Below the pieces are notes generated by a model, which was not told where the DNA came from, did no database searches, and saw only the letters and a program-made list of their open reading frames with translations. A program made the position numbers and the translations under genes. Below are positions 56,799 to 64,000 of a stretch of DNA of 64,000 bases, piece after piece. Every line of letters begins with the position of its first letter. The first letter of the stretch is position 1. Source of the stretch: Ruegeria sp. THAF57 (lineage in GTDB: Bacteria > Pseudomonadota > Alphaproteobacteria > Rhodobacterales > Rhodobacteraceae); NCBI RefSeq assembly GCF_903914075.1, contig NZ_CAIWNQ010000005.1:124001-188000 (forward strand). Reading direction: 5' to 3'.

Positions 56799-58067
56799 AT
56801 GGATTCGATTCTGGTGACGGGCAACGGGCCGCTGAACGGTCAGATACCGATTGCGGGGGCCAAGAATGCGTGCCTGACCCTGATGCCCGCCACGTTGCTA
56901 AGCGATGAACCGCTGACGCTAACCAATGCGCCGCGGCTGAGTGACATCAAGACCATGACCGCTCTGCTGCAATCGCTGGGCGCCGAGGTGTCGGCGCTGC
57001 AGGACGGGCAGGTGCTGGCGATGTCCAGCCATGACCTCACGAGCCATACGGCCGATTATGAGATCGTGCGCAAGATGCGGGCTTCGAATCTGGTGCTGGG
57101 CCCGCTGCTTGCGCGGTTTGGTGAGGCTGTGGTCTCGCTTCCCGGTGGTTGCGCGATCGGCGCACGACCTATGGACCTGCACGTCGAAGGGCTTGAGGCG
57201 CTGGGCGCCGAGATCGAGTTGAAAGACGGGTACCTTCATGCCAAGGCTTCAGGTGGGCTGAAGGGCGCTGTGCACGAGATGCGTTTTGCATCCGTCGGTG
57301 CGACCGAAAACATCGTGATGGCAGCGACATTGGCCAAGGGCACCACGGTTCTGAAAAACGCCGCGCGCGAACCCGAGATTGTCGATCTGGTGGAATGCTT
57401 GCGCAAGATGGGCGCGCAGATCGCCGGTGAGGGCACGTCGACCATCGAGATTCAGGGCGTCGACCGTCTGCACGGTGCAACCCATCAGGTTGTGACCGAC
57501 CGGATTGAACTGGGCACCTATATGCTGGCTCCGGCCATGTGCGGAGGTGAGGTCGAACTGCTGGGTGGCCGTATGTCTCTGGTCGAAAGCTTCGCTGCGA
57601 AACTGGATGCCGCAGGTGTGAATGTCACTGAAACCGATAAGGGTCTGAAAGTCGCGCGCAAAAACGGTCGCGTCAGCGCAGTTGATGTGGTCACCGAACC
57701 ATTCCCGGGTTTCCCGACGGACCTGCAGGCGCAGATGATGGCATTGATGTGTACGGCCGAGGGGACATCTGTTCTAGAAGAGCGTATCTTTGAAAACCGG
57801 TTCATGCACGCACCCGAACTGGTGCGTATGGGGGCCGACATCGAAGTGCATGGCGGCACGGCCACCGTGACAGGGGTCGAGCGGTTAAAAGGCGCGCCCG
57901 TCATGGCGACGGATTTGCGTGCGTCGGTATCGCTGATTCTGGCGGGATTGGCGGCAGAAGGTGAAACGATTGTTAGCCGCGTGTATCATCTGGACCGTGG
58001 CTATGAACATGTGGTGCGCAAGCTGGAAGGTGTGGGTGCCAAGATTGAACGGATCAAGAACCAATGA
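56799..58067 (+). CDS. murA: UDP-N-acetylglucosamine 1-carboxyvinyltransferase
   Basis: A 422-residue EPSP-synthase-fold enzyme that adds enolpyruvate to UDP-GlcNAc, the first committed step of peptidoglycan synthesis in the cytoplasm. The substrate-binding Lys22 is in GAKNACL. The catalytic loop is [13 protein letters not shown] with Cys118, the residue modified by fosfomycin. C-terminal [12 protein letters not shown] is typical. It overlaps the DUF2948 gene by 4 bases. Confidence 0.97.
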   Translation: MDSILVTGNGPLNGQIPIAGAKNACLTLMPATLLSDEPLTLTNAPRLSDIKTMTALLQSLGAEVSALQDGQVLAMSSHDLTSHTADYEIVRKMRASNLVLGPLLARFGEAVVSLPGGCAIGARPMDLHVEGLEALGAEIELKDGYLHAKASGGLKGAVHEMRFASVGATENIVMAATLAKGTTVLKNAAREPEIVDLVECLRKMGAQIAGEGTSTIEIQGVDRLHGATHQVVTDRIELGTYMLAPAMCGGEVELLGGRMSLVESFAAKLDAAGVNVTETDKGLKVARKNGRVSAVDVVTEPFPGFPTDLQAQMMALMCTAEGTSVLEERIFENRFMHAPELVRMGADIEVHGGTATVTGVERLKGAPVMATDLRASVSLILAGLAAEGETIVSRVYHLDRGYEHVVRKLEGVGAKIERIKNQ

Positions 58068-58540
58068 CTGATGCAAGCTTCCACGACGGTCGCGAGGCCC
58101 CTCTGAACCTGGGCGCGCAGGACACTGACGACCTTCAGGTGATCTCGACGCTCACGCAGGACGCGGTGTTTCCGATCACCGAGATGACATGGCGTCCGTC
58201 ACAACGTCGCTTCGGTCTGCTGCTGAACCGTTTCCGGTGGGAAGACAAAGATGCCGCCGCCCTTCGCGATCGGCCATTCGAGCGTGTGCAGTCAGTGCTT
58301 GTCTTTGACTCGGTTCTTTCGGTCGCCAGTCAGGGTATCGACCGCAGCGATAAGGACATGGTCATGTCACTGTTGTCGGTCGACTTCGAGGCCGCAGAGG
58401 ACGGTGCCGGTCAGGTCTTGCTGACCTTGGCTGGAGACGGTGCAATTCGCCTGACAGTCGAGGCGTTGGACGCCACCCTGAAGGACGTCACCCGACCGTA
58501 TCAGGCTCCATCTGGGCAGGCCCCGCACCATCCGGAATAA
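58064..58540 (+). CDS. DUF2948 family protein
   Basis: A 158-residue DUF2948 protein, a family largely found in alphaproteobacteria between murA and hisD. Recognisable segments are [36 protein letters not shown] and the C-terminal [18 protein letters not shown]. It has no signal or membrane helix. Function unknown; translational coupling to murA (ATGA overlap) suggests a cell-envelope or housekeeping link. Confidence 0.9.
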   Translation: MTDASFHDGREAPLNLGAQDTDDLQVISTLTQDAVFPITEMTWRPSQRRFGLLLNRFRWEDKDAAALRDRPFERVQSVLVFDSVLSVASQGIDRSDKDMVMSLLSVDFEAAEDGAGQVLLTLAGDGAIRLTVEALDATLKDVTRPYQAPSGQAPHHPE

Positions 58541-58601
58541 GCGGGGCATAGCGCAGGCGTTCTCTGGGCCATCCACGGGTCTGGAGCTGCGTCGCGCGAC
58601 C

Positions 58602-59090
58602 GTGTTTGACGTGTTTCAGATCAGCCGGGTTCTGACCCGGTCGATCACCTATCTTTGCGCTGGTGACCACGATAAAGACGCCGTTCTGCTGGCGGCGTGG
58701 ACGGGTGACAAGGATCCTCAGACCATAAGGCGATGGATACAGTCGGGGGCGACCTTATGGCTGGCCGAGGCAGATGGCGTCGTCGCTGGCGTCGGAGGGT
58801 TGCGTCACGGGGCGGAACTCTCGCTGCTTTATGTCGATCCCGCCTATGTGCGGCGCGGGATCGGCTTGGCATTTCTGATCCGATTGGAGCATGAGTTAGC
58901 CGGGCAAGGATGCACGACGGCGCATCTTAACGCCACGGCAACTGCCCGCGCGTTCTATCGTCGCTATGGGTGGTTAGATGTAGGCTCGCCGACAAACTGG
59001 CTTGTTATGCCGCATTATCCGATGCGCAAATCGCTGCACCCTGCCGCTGAAGGGTTGAGGCCAGCCCATCCGGGCGATATGTCCCGGTGA
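58602..59090 (+). CDS. GNAT-family acetyltransferase
   Basis: A 162-residue GNAT protein: VAGVGGLRHGAELSLLYVDPAYVRRGIGLAFLIRLE contains the acetyl-CoA pyrophosphate-binding Arg-rich motif, and TARAFYRRYGW is the GNAT C-terminal motif. GTG 58602 is the first common start, yet the frame reads in sensibly from upstream (LELRRA, typical of GNAT N-termini), so a rarer CTG start at 58581 or 58587 is plausible. It sits between DUF2948 and hisD and overlaps hisD's longer frame. Substrate unknown. Confidence 0.8.
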   Translation: MFDVFQISRVLTRSITYLCAGDHDKDAVLLAAWTGDKDPQTIRRWIQSGATLWLAEADGVVAGVGGLRHGAELSLLYVDPAYVRRGIGLAFLIRLEHELAGQGCTTAHLNATATARAFYRRYGWLDVGSPTNWLVMPHYPMRKSLHPAAEGLRPAHPGDMSR

Positions 59091-59110
59091 AATGCCCCGG
59101 AGTGCACAAT

Positions 59111-60412
59111 ATGCCCGTCTTTCTAGATACAACCTCGCGCGAATTCGAACCGGCGTTCAAGGCGCTGTTGTCCGCCAAACGCGAGGACAGCCCCGATGTT
59201 GACGCCGTTGTGGCACAGATTATTGAAGACGTGCGCACCCGTGGTGACACAGCAGTCATAGAACTGACCGCAAAATTTGACCGGCTTGACCTGACGACTA
59301 ACACATTGGCTTTTTCAGCGGCTGAAATCTCGGAAGCCGTGGCACAGGTCACGCCCGACGATCGCGCCGCCTTGGAATTGGCCGCAAACCGAATTCGGGC
59401 ATATCACGAACGGCAGATGCCGTCTGATGATCAATGGGTTGACGAAACCGGTGCGACATTGGGCTGGCGCTGGTCTGCCGTATCGGCGGCTGGCTTGTAT
59501 GTGCCGGGCGGTCTGGCCTCGTACCCGTCGTCTGTTTTGATGAATGCCATTCCGGCAAAGGTGGCAGGAGTTGATCGGCTGGCGATTGCCGTGCCAACGC
59601 CGGACGGTCAGGTGAACCCGCTGGTCTTGCTGGCGGCGCAATTGTCGGGTGTGGATGAGATTTACCGCATCGGCGGGGCACAGGCGATCGCGGCGTTGGC
59701 CTATGGCACGGGCACGATTGCTCCGGTCGACAAGATTACCGGACCGGGCAACGCCTTTGTCGCCGCCGCAAAGCGTCGGGTCTTCGGCAAGGTCGGCATC
59801 GACATGATCGCTGGACCCTCTGAGATTTTGGTGATTGCCGACAAGGATAACGACCCGGACTGGATTGCGCTGGATTTGTTGAGCCAGGCCGAGCACGACG
59901 AGAGCGCGCAGTCGATCCTGATCACGAACGATGCTGCGTTTGGGCAAGACGTAGCAAAGGCCGTGGCGAAACGGCTTGAAACGCTGCAGCGGAGCGCCAT
60001 TGCCGGTGCCAGTTGGCGCGATTTCGGGGCAATTATAACAGTGCGCGATTTGGACGAAGCGGCGGAGTTGTCCAACCGAATCGCGCCCGAGCATCTAGAG
60101 CTGTGCGTGTCTGATCCAGTCGCGCTTAGTGAAAAAACGGTCCATGCAGGTGCTATCTTTCTTGGGCAATACACCCCCGAAGCGATCGGAGATTATGTCG
60201 GCGGCCCCAATCACGTGCTGCCCACGGCGCGGTCGGCGCGTTTTTCCTCGGGGCTCAGCGTGATGGAATTCCTCAAACGGACCACCCTTAGCCAAATGAC
60301 GCCCGAGGCATTGCGCGCAATTGGCCCCGCGGCCGAGCAACTGGCCCGTTCAGAAAGCCTTGAGGCACACGGTCTGTCTGTCACGGCACGATTGAAGCGG
60401 TTGAACGAGTGA
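59111..60412 (+). CDS. hisD: Histidinol dehydrogenase
   Basis: A 433-residue zinc/NAD enzyme that oxidises L-histidinol to histidine, the last two steps of histidine synthesis. Signatures are GGAQAIAALAYGTG, IDMIAGPSEILVIAD, LLSQAEHDESAQS (metal-binding His) and YVGGPNHVLPT. I prefer ATG 59111, with CGGAG upstream, over GTG 59087, which would add eight residues. The murA - DUF2948 - hisD order is usual in Rhodobacteraceae. Confidence 0.97.
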   Translation: MPVFLDTTSREFEPAFKALLSAKREDSPDVDAVVAQIIEDVRTRGDTAVIELTAKFDRLDLTTNTLAFSAAEISEAVAQVTPDDRAALELAANRIRAYHERQMPSDDQWVDETGATLGWRWSAVSAAGLYVPGGLASYPSSVLMNAIPAKVAGVDRLAIAVPTPDGQVNPLVLLAAQLSGVDEIYRIGGAQAIAALAYGTGTIAPVDKITGPGNAFVAAAKRRVFGKVGIDMIAGPSEILVIADKDNDPDWIALDLLSQAEHDESAQSILITNDAAFGQDVAKAVAKRLETLQRSAIAGASWRDFGAIITVRDLDEAAELSNRIAPEHLELCVSDPVALSEKTVHAGAIFLGQYTPEAIGDYVGGPNHVLPTARSARFSSGLSVMEFLKRTTLSQMTPEALRAIGPAAEQLARSESLEAHGLSVTARLKRLNE

Positions 60413-60597
60413 AAGCTTGGCGGCCTAAAGTTGGTACCCGACACCCATCTGACCCGCTGGCATCCCGGTATGTTCGCCGACCCATTGCTGCAAAAGAGCA
60501 AATTGACCCTGCGGAGCCGTCGATTTGATCCATTCCCGCGTTGTCCAATTATTTCTGTTGCGATAAGCCTGATCCGACCTGAACGGACTGCACACAC

Positions 60598-61077
60598 ATG
60601 ACCCGCATTTCGCATATAGAACTGGATGATCGCAATCTGCCTCCGCCGACCCCTGAAATCGAGCAGGAGCGCAAGGTCGCAATCTATGATCTGTTGGAAG
60701 ACAACTCGTTTGTCCTGCCCAAGCGCGAGGACAGGGTTGTGCCGGACGGTCCCTACCATGTGCAGTTGTCGATCCGCGACAAACGGCTGGTGTTCGACAT
60801 CGCGACCGAGGCCGAGGAGAAAGCGGCCGAGTTTCATCTTTCGCTGGGGCCGTTCAAGCAGGTGGTGAAGGATTACTTCCAGATTTGCGAAAGTTATTTT
60901 GATGCGGTGAAGTCTCTGCCGCCCAGCCAAATCGAAACCATCGACATGGCCCGGCGCGGCATCCATAACGAGGGCAGCCGGGTCCTGCAGGAGCGGCTGG
61001 AAGGTAAGGCCGAAGTGGATACCGATACCGCCCGCCGCTTGTTCACGCTGATCTGCGTGCTGCATTTCGGGGGGTGA
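60598..61077 (+). CDS. UPF0262 family protein
   Basis: A 159-residue UPF0262 protein. Conserved segments include IELDDRNLPPPTPEIEQERKVAI, NSFVLP, GPYHVQLSIRDKRLVFDI and GIHNEGSRVLQERLEGK. Function is unknown; it is soluble and widely retained in alphaproteobacteria between hisD and a low-Mr phosphatase gene, as here. The 185 bases upstream hold its promoter. It is followed after 3 bases by the phosphatase gene, so they form one operon. Confidence 0.93.
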   Translation: MTRISHIELDDRNLPPPTPEIEQERKVAIYDLLEDNSFVLPKREDRVVPDGPYHVQLSIRDKRLVFDIATEAEEKAAEFHLSLGPFKQVVKDYFQICESYFDAVKSLPPSQIETIDMARRGIHNEGSRVLQERLEGKAEVDTDTARRLFTLICVLHFGG

Positions 61078-61080
61078 CGG

Positions 61081-61533
61081 GTGACGCCTCTGCCGCAGTC
61101 CATCCTGTTCTGTTGCGACCATAATTCGGTTCGGTCACCCATGGCCGAAGGCATCATGAAAAAGTTCTATGGAACCGGCACATATGTCCAGTCCGCCGGT
61201 GTTCACAATGACTTGGAAATCGACGGGTTCTGCATTGCAGTGTGCCAGGAAATTGGTGTCGAACTGTCCCGCCATCGTTCACGCTCGTTCGATGAGATGC
61301 AGGAATGGGGCGATGACCTCAGCTCGTTTGACCTGATCGTCGCGTTGTCGCCCGCCAGCCAACGCCGGGCGCTGGACTTAACCCGGATTTTTCATCTGGA
61401 TGTCGATTATTGGCCAATTATGGACCCTACTGGACTGGGCGAGAACCGCGAAGAAAAGCTACATCACTACCGACAGACCCGCGATCAGATCATCAAGCAT
61501 CTGAAAGACCGCTGGGGCGAGCCTACGGAATGA
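61081..61533 (+). CDS. Low-molecular-weight phosphatase-family protein
   Basis: A 150-residue protein of the low-Mr tyrosine phosphatase/arsenate reductase fold. The P-loop is C12-x5-R18 (CDHNSVRS), and DPTG near the C-terminus carries the general-acid Asp. Starts at GTG 61081. It follows the UPF0262 gene after 3 bases and its stop overlaps the next gene (ATGA at 61530), so all are coupled. Phosphatase substrate is unknown. Confidence 0.9.
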   Translation: MTPLPQSILFCCDHNSVRSPMAEGIMKKFYGTGTYVQSAGVHNDLEIDGFCIAVCQEIGVELSRHRSRSFDEMQEWGDDLSSFDLIVALSPASQRRALDLTRIFHLDVDYWPIMDPTGLGENREEKLHHYRQTRDQIIKHLKDRWGEPTE

Positions 61534-61934
61534 TCATGAACGAGACCGTCAAAACCTATTTCGACGCCTTCAACGCAGGCGATTTAGAGGGCATGTTGGC
61601 GTGCCTGTCCGACGATGTGGCCCACCATGTGAACGAAGGCCAAATTCGGTTTGGAAAAGAACAGTTCGCAGCCTTCTGCGCCCACATGAACCGCTGCTAC
61701 CGCGAAATTTTGACCGATATTGTGGTGTTCGATGCCCAGGGCGGCACCCGCGCCGCGGCCGAGTTCATCGTGAACGGCACCTATCTGGAAACCGACGAAG
61801 GGTTGCCCCAAGCGCATGGTCAGACTTATCGCCTGCCTGCGGGTTCGTTCTTTGATCTAAAAGACGGGAAAATTACCCGCGTTACGACCTTCTACAACCT
61901 CGCTGATTGGATCAAACAGGTCTCGAATGGCTGA
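61530..61934 (+). CDS. NTF2-like (SnoaL/ketosteroid-isomerase fold) protein
   Basis: A 134-residue protein with the NTF2 fold: ETVKTYFDAFNAGDLEGMLACLSDDVAHHVNEGQ is the usual opening and FFDLKDGKITRVTTFYNLADW the closing strand. It may be an enzyme or a binding protein, and nothing more specific is visible. The start is ATG 61530, overlapping the phosphatase stop, or ATG 61536. It overlaps the following GNAT gene by 8 bases. Confidence 0.85.
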   Translation: MIMNETVKTYFDAFNAGDLEGMLACLSDDVAHHVNEGQIRFGKEQFAAFCAHMNRCYREILTDIVVFDAQGGTRAAAEFIVNGTYLETDEGLPQAHGQTYRLPAGSFFDLKDGKITRVTTFYNLADWIKQVSNG

Positions 61935-62526
61935 GGTCACAGCCGTTCGCCCCCTGACCGGAATGGCGCTTGAGGCCGCTCTGGACGATGTCGCGCGCTT
62001 GCGGATCGAAGTGTTTCGGGCGTGGCCGTACCTTTATGACGGCGATCTGGATTATGAACGGAAATACCTGCAATCCTACCGTGATAGCGACAAGTCCATC
62101 GTTGTAGGTGCCTTTGATGGTAATCGGCTGATCGGCGCATCCACCGGTGCCCCTCTCATCGACCATTCCGACGATTTCGCAGCGGCCTTTGAGGGCGCAG
62201 ATCTGGACCTGCCGCAAGTCTTCTACTGTGCGGAATCCGTTTTGCTACCGGATTATCGGGGGCAAGGTGTTGGCCACAAGTTCTTCGATCTACGCGAAGC
62301 GCATGCCCGTGAACTGGGCTTCAAGAAATGTGCCTTCTGCGCGGTACAACGCCCGGCGGATCATCCGATGCGGCCCGAAAATTACCGCCTGCTGGACGCG
62401 TTCTGGCGCGCGCGCGGGTATGAACCTTTGCCCGGTGTAGTTGCACAGTTTTCGTGGAAGGATATTGGCGAAGAGGCCGAGACAAAGAAACCGCTGCAAT
62501 TCTGGATCAGGGATCTGAACGCATAG
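61927..62526 (+). CDS. GNAT-family acetyltransferase
   Basis: A 199-residue GNAT protein. Key segments are VARLRIEVFRAWPYLYDG at the start and AESVLLPDYRGQGVGHKFFDLREAHARELG, which contains the acetyl-CoA-binding RGQGVG loop. It is in an apparent operon with the NTF2-like gene, overlapping it by 8 bases. The acetyl acceptor is unknown. Confidence 0.9.
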   Translation: MAEVTAVRPLTGMALEAALDDVARLRIEVFRAWPYLYDGDLDYERKYLQSYRDSDKSIVVGAFDGNRLIGASTGAPLIDHSDDFAAAFEGADLDLPQVFYCAESVLLPDYRGQGVGHKFFDLREAHARELGFKKCAFCAVQRPADHPMRPENYRLLDAFWRARGYEPLPGVVAQFSWKDIGEEAETKKPLQFWIRDLNA

Positions 62527-62541
62527 CTGCGCTGTTAGGTA

Positions 62542-62757
62542 TCAACGGGTCTGTCTGCGGCTGAGAAGGCCATATTTCACCGCCCACCCTCGAAAAGACC
62601 GGCGTCTGGGCTTTTCCAGTTGAACTTCGGACCTAGTTTGCGCCCCGCCTTTTCGATTGAACTCGAATACGTCGATGACGCGTTCGGCGCAGCCACAGGC
62701 CTCGCCCATGCCAACTTTGGCGAAGTAGAACTTTTCGAAGCTTTCAGGGTTTTGCAT
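62542..62757 (-). CDS. Small hypothetical protein
   Basis: A 71-residue protein of unknown family. A strong AGGAGG lies six bases before ATG 62757, the best evidence that it is translated. The first half contains a CGC pair (near residues 21-23), and the C-terminal third is very basic (KPRRRSFRGWAVKYGLLSRRQTR), which might bind nucleic acid or membrane phospholipid. It is convergent with the GNAT gene and divergent from the nitrilase gene. Confidence 0.6.
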   Translation of the reverse strand: MQNPESFEKFYFAKVGMGEACGCAERVIDVFEFNRKGGAQTRSEVQLEKPRRRSFRGWAVKYGLLSRRQTR

Positions 62758-62895
62758 GGGCGTCCTCCTGTCCCTATTGAACCAAGTCGCGGCCTTTATG
62801 CCAATTCACTTTCCTGTCGGGTCGCGTCGGGGTGTATACAGACCGCGCGCTCCTGACTTAGTGTTGCACCAATCCAGAACCGAAGGATCCCCTAA

Positions 62896-63771
62896 ATGAA
62901 AGTCGCAACCGCCGCCTATGACCTCGACTGGCTCGAAAGTTGGGCCCAGTATGAGGACAAGCTGGATCGCTGGGTCCGCGATGCCATTGGGCAGGGGGCC
63001 GAATTGCTGGTTTTTCCCGAATACGGCGTGATGGAATTGTCGACACTGGACGGGGCAGAGGTTGCAGGCGACTTGGAGCGATCGATCCACGCGGTTTCTG
63101 ACCGGATGGAAGACGTGCACACCCTGCATCAGCGACTGGCCCGTGAGTACAACGTTTATATTCTGGGGGCATCGGCCGCGGTTGTGGACGGGCCGGGCCG
63201 CCCAGTGAATCGGGCCGAGCTTTATGCGCCGGATGGTGGGCAGGATCATCAGGACAAACAGATCATGACCCGGTTCGAGCGAGAGCAGTGGGACATCGCC
63301 CCCGGCGGTCCACTGAAACTGTTCGACACTGCGCTGGGCAAGATTGGTGTGCTGATCTGCTACGACAGCGAATTCCCCTTGCTGGGCCGCGCGCTGAGCG
63401 AGGCCGACCTGATCCTTGTACCGTCCTGCACCGAGGCATTGTCGGGCTATTGGCGCGTGCGGATTGGCGCGATGTCCAGAGCTTTGGAAAATCAATGCGT
63501 TACAGTCATGGCCTCGTTGGTGGGAAACAATGACTGGTCCGAATCTGTGGATATGAACACCGGCACCGGCGGCATTTTCGGGCCGCCTGACAAGGGGTTC
63601 CCCGAAACTGGCGTGCTGGCGGAAGGCGTGCTAAATCGGCCCGGCTGGACCTTCGCGGAAATCGACCTTGGAGCGATTGCGGCGGTTCGTGCGGACGGTC
63701 GCGTGCTGAACCGCAGCCATTGGGGCGAGCAGACCACCAGAGTCGAATCCGTCACATTATCCCGACTTTAG
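62896..63771 (+). CDS. Carbon-nitrogen hydrolase (nitrilase family)
   Basis: A 291-residue nitrilase-superfamily amidase. The catalytic triad is visible: Glu42 in VFPEYG, Lys121 in QDKQIMTRFE and Cys155 in LICYDSEFP. It likely cleaves an amide or N-carbamoyl compound; true nitrilase activity is less likely given its length and motifs. It has no signal peptide. It is a single-gene unit between the accessory GNAT/NTF2 genes and infA. Confidence 0.92.
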   Translation: MKVATAAYDLDWLESWAQYEDKLDRWVRDAIGQGAELLVFPEYGVMELSTLDGAEVAGDLERSIHAVSDRMEDVHTLHQRLAREYNVYILGASAAVVDGPGRPVNRAELYAPDGGQDHQDKQIMTRFEREQWDIAPGGPLKLFDTALGKIGVLICYDSEFPLLGRALSEADLILVPSCTEALSGYWRVRIGAMSRALENQCVTVMASLVGNNDWSESVDMNTGTGGIFGPPDKGFPETGVLAEGVLNRPGWTFAEIDLGAIAAVRADGRVLNRSHWGEQTTRVESVTLSRL

Positions 63772-63861
63772 CGATTCCGGCCTTGAAATAAGCCCAAAAT
63801 AGGCTCATTTAGGCGCACATCCTCGTAGATTCTGCGAGTGCAACGTAAATGTGGAGACAAC

Positions 63862-64000
63862 ATGGCCAAGGAAGATACGCTCGAATTTCCCGGTGTCGTG
63901 AAGGAACTCCTGCCTAATGCGACGTTTCGGGTCGAGCTGGAAAACGGCCATGAGATCATCGCACATACGGCAGGCAAGATGCGCAAGAACCGCATCCGTG
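63862..64000 (+). CDS. infA: Translation initiation factor IF-1 (3' end outside window)
   Basis: The first 46 codons are visible and end at the window edge. [29 protein letters not shown] and the [12 protein letters not shown] segment are the S1-like OB-fold of IF-1, which helps assemble the 30S initiation complex. GGAG lies seven bases before the ATG. Confidence 0.97.
   Translation, partial: MAKEDTLEFPGVVKELLPNATFRVELENGHEIIAHTAGKMRKNRIR

Noticed and set aside
60425-60682. Leftward frame with a protein-like tail (GQFALLQQWVGEHTGMPAGQM)
   Set aside because: The last 40 residues look protein-like, but no start codon lies nearby and the upstream part runs antisense through UPF0262. It could be a gene remnant, but there is not enough to call it.

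Overview
The window looks like a chromosome segment of a marine roseobacter-type Rhodobacteraceae (Alphaproteobacteria). The base composition is GC-rich. The order murA - DUF2948 - hisD - UPF0262 - low-Mr phosphatase - infA is familiar from that family. Spermidine is made by the carboxyspermidine route, and the rest is a patchwork of small catabolic modules, each bordered by its own regulator. I see no insertion sequence, prophage or CRISPR array. There are three tRNAs (Trp, Met, Thr).

Layout. 1-3.8 kb: an FAD amine-oxidase-type protein, an atypical SDR and two LysR regulators. 3.86-7.07 kb: a 1070-residue cytoplasmic reductive dehalogenase fused to its own flavin/[2Fe-2S] reductase, divergent from one of the LysR genes. 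7.2-11.0 kb: a three-subunit molybdenum hydroxylase with a MoaD-like gene. 11.0-15.3 kb: an LPLAT-like protein, tRNA-Trp, a membrane protein, a lone LptF-type permease, and a LysR/HD-domain pair. 15.3-20.5 kb: a leftward polyamine operon (speA, carboxyspermidine dehydrogenase, nspC, speB). 20.6-26.3 kb: a leftward iron cluster (imelysin, bfd, bfr, di-haem DUF1111, second imelysin, DUF1513), with a DUF2796/ZrgA-like gene facing away. 27.1-31.0 kb: secreted amidohydrolase, porin and dipeptidase. 31.1-36.5 kb: a berberine-bridge-type flavoenzyme, DUF4242 and a SAM-cyclase-ATPase-TPR protein. 36.6-38.8 kb: LysR, a second atypical SDR and an orphan ectoine-synthase homologue. 39.1-41.6 kb: a Baeyer-Villiger monooxygenase and esterase pair. 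41.7-51.4 kb: a quaternary-amine/amine catabolic island (Rieske oxygenase, MttB-family methyltransferase, FAD oxidoreductase, aldehyde dehydrogenase, DapA-like lyase, with LysR, GntR and GlxA regulators). 51.4-56.5 kb: accessory genes, including a zinc-ribbon/pentapeptide-repeat membrane protein and a TetR/cupin pair. 56.5-64 kb: housekeeping genes (murA, hisD, infA) with a few inserted accessory genes.

The most notable loci are: (i) the self-contained reductive dehalogenase; (ii) the LysR/SDR/EctC module, whose SDR lacks the catalytic Tyr and Lys yet whose EctC keeps the expected iron ligands; (iii) a second SDR with the same kind of active-site loss, also divergent from a GcvA-like LysR; (iv) the imelysin - Bfr/Bfd - di-haem cluster; (v) the MttB/Rieske island. 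Several divergent promoters carry clean palindromes that are good operator candidates. Functions are assigned from recognisable motifs and family memory only; no database search was possible.
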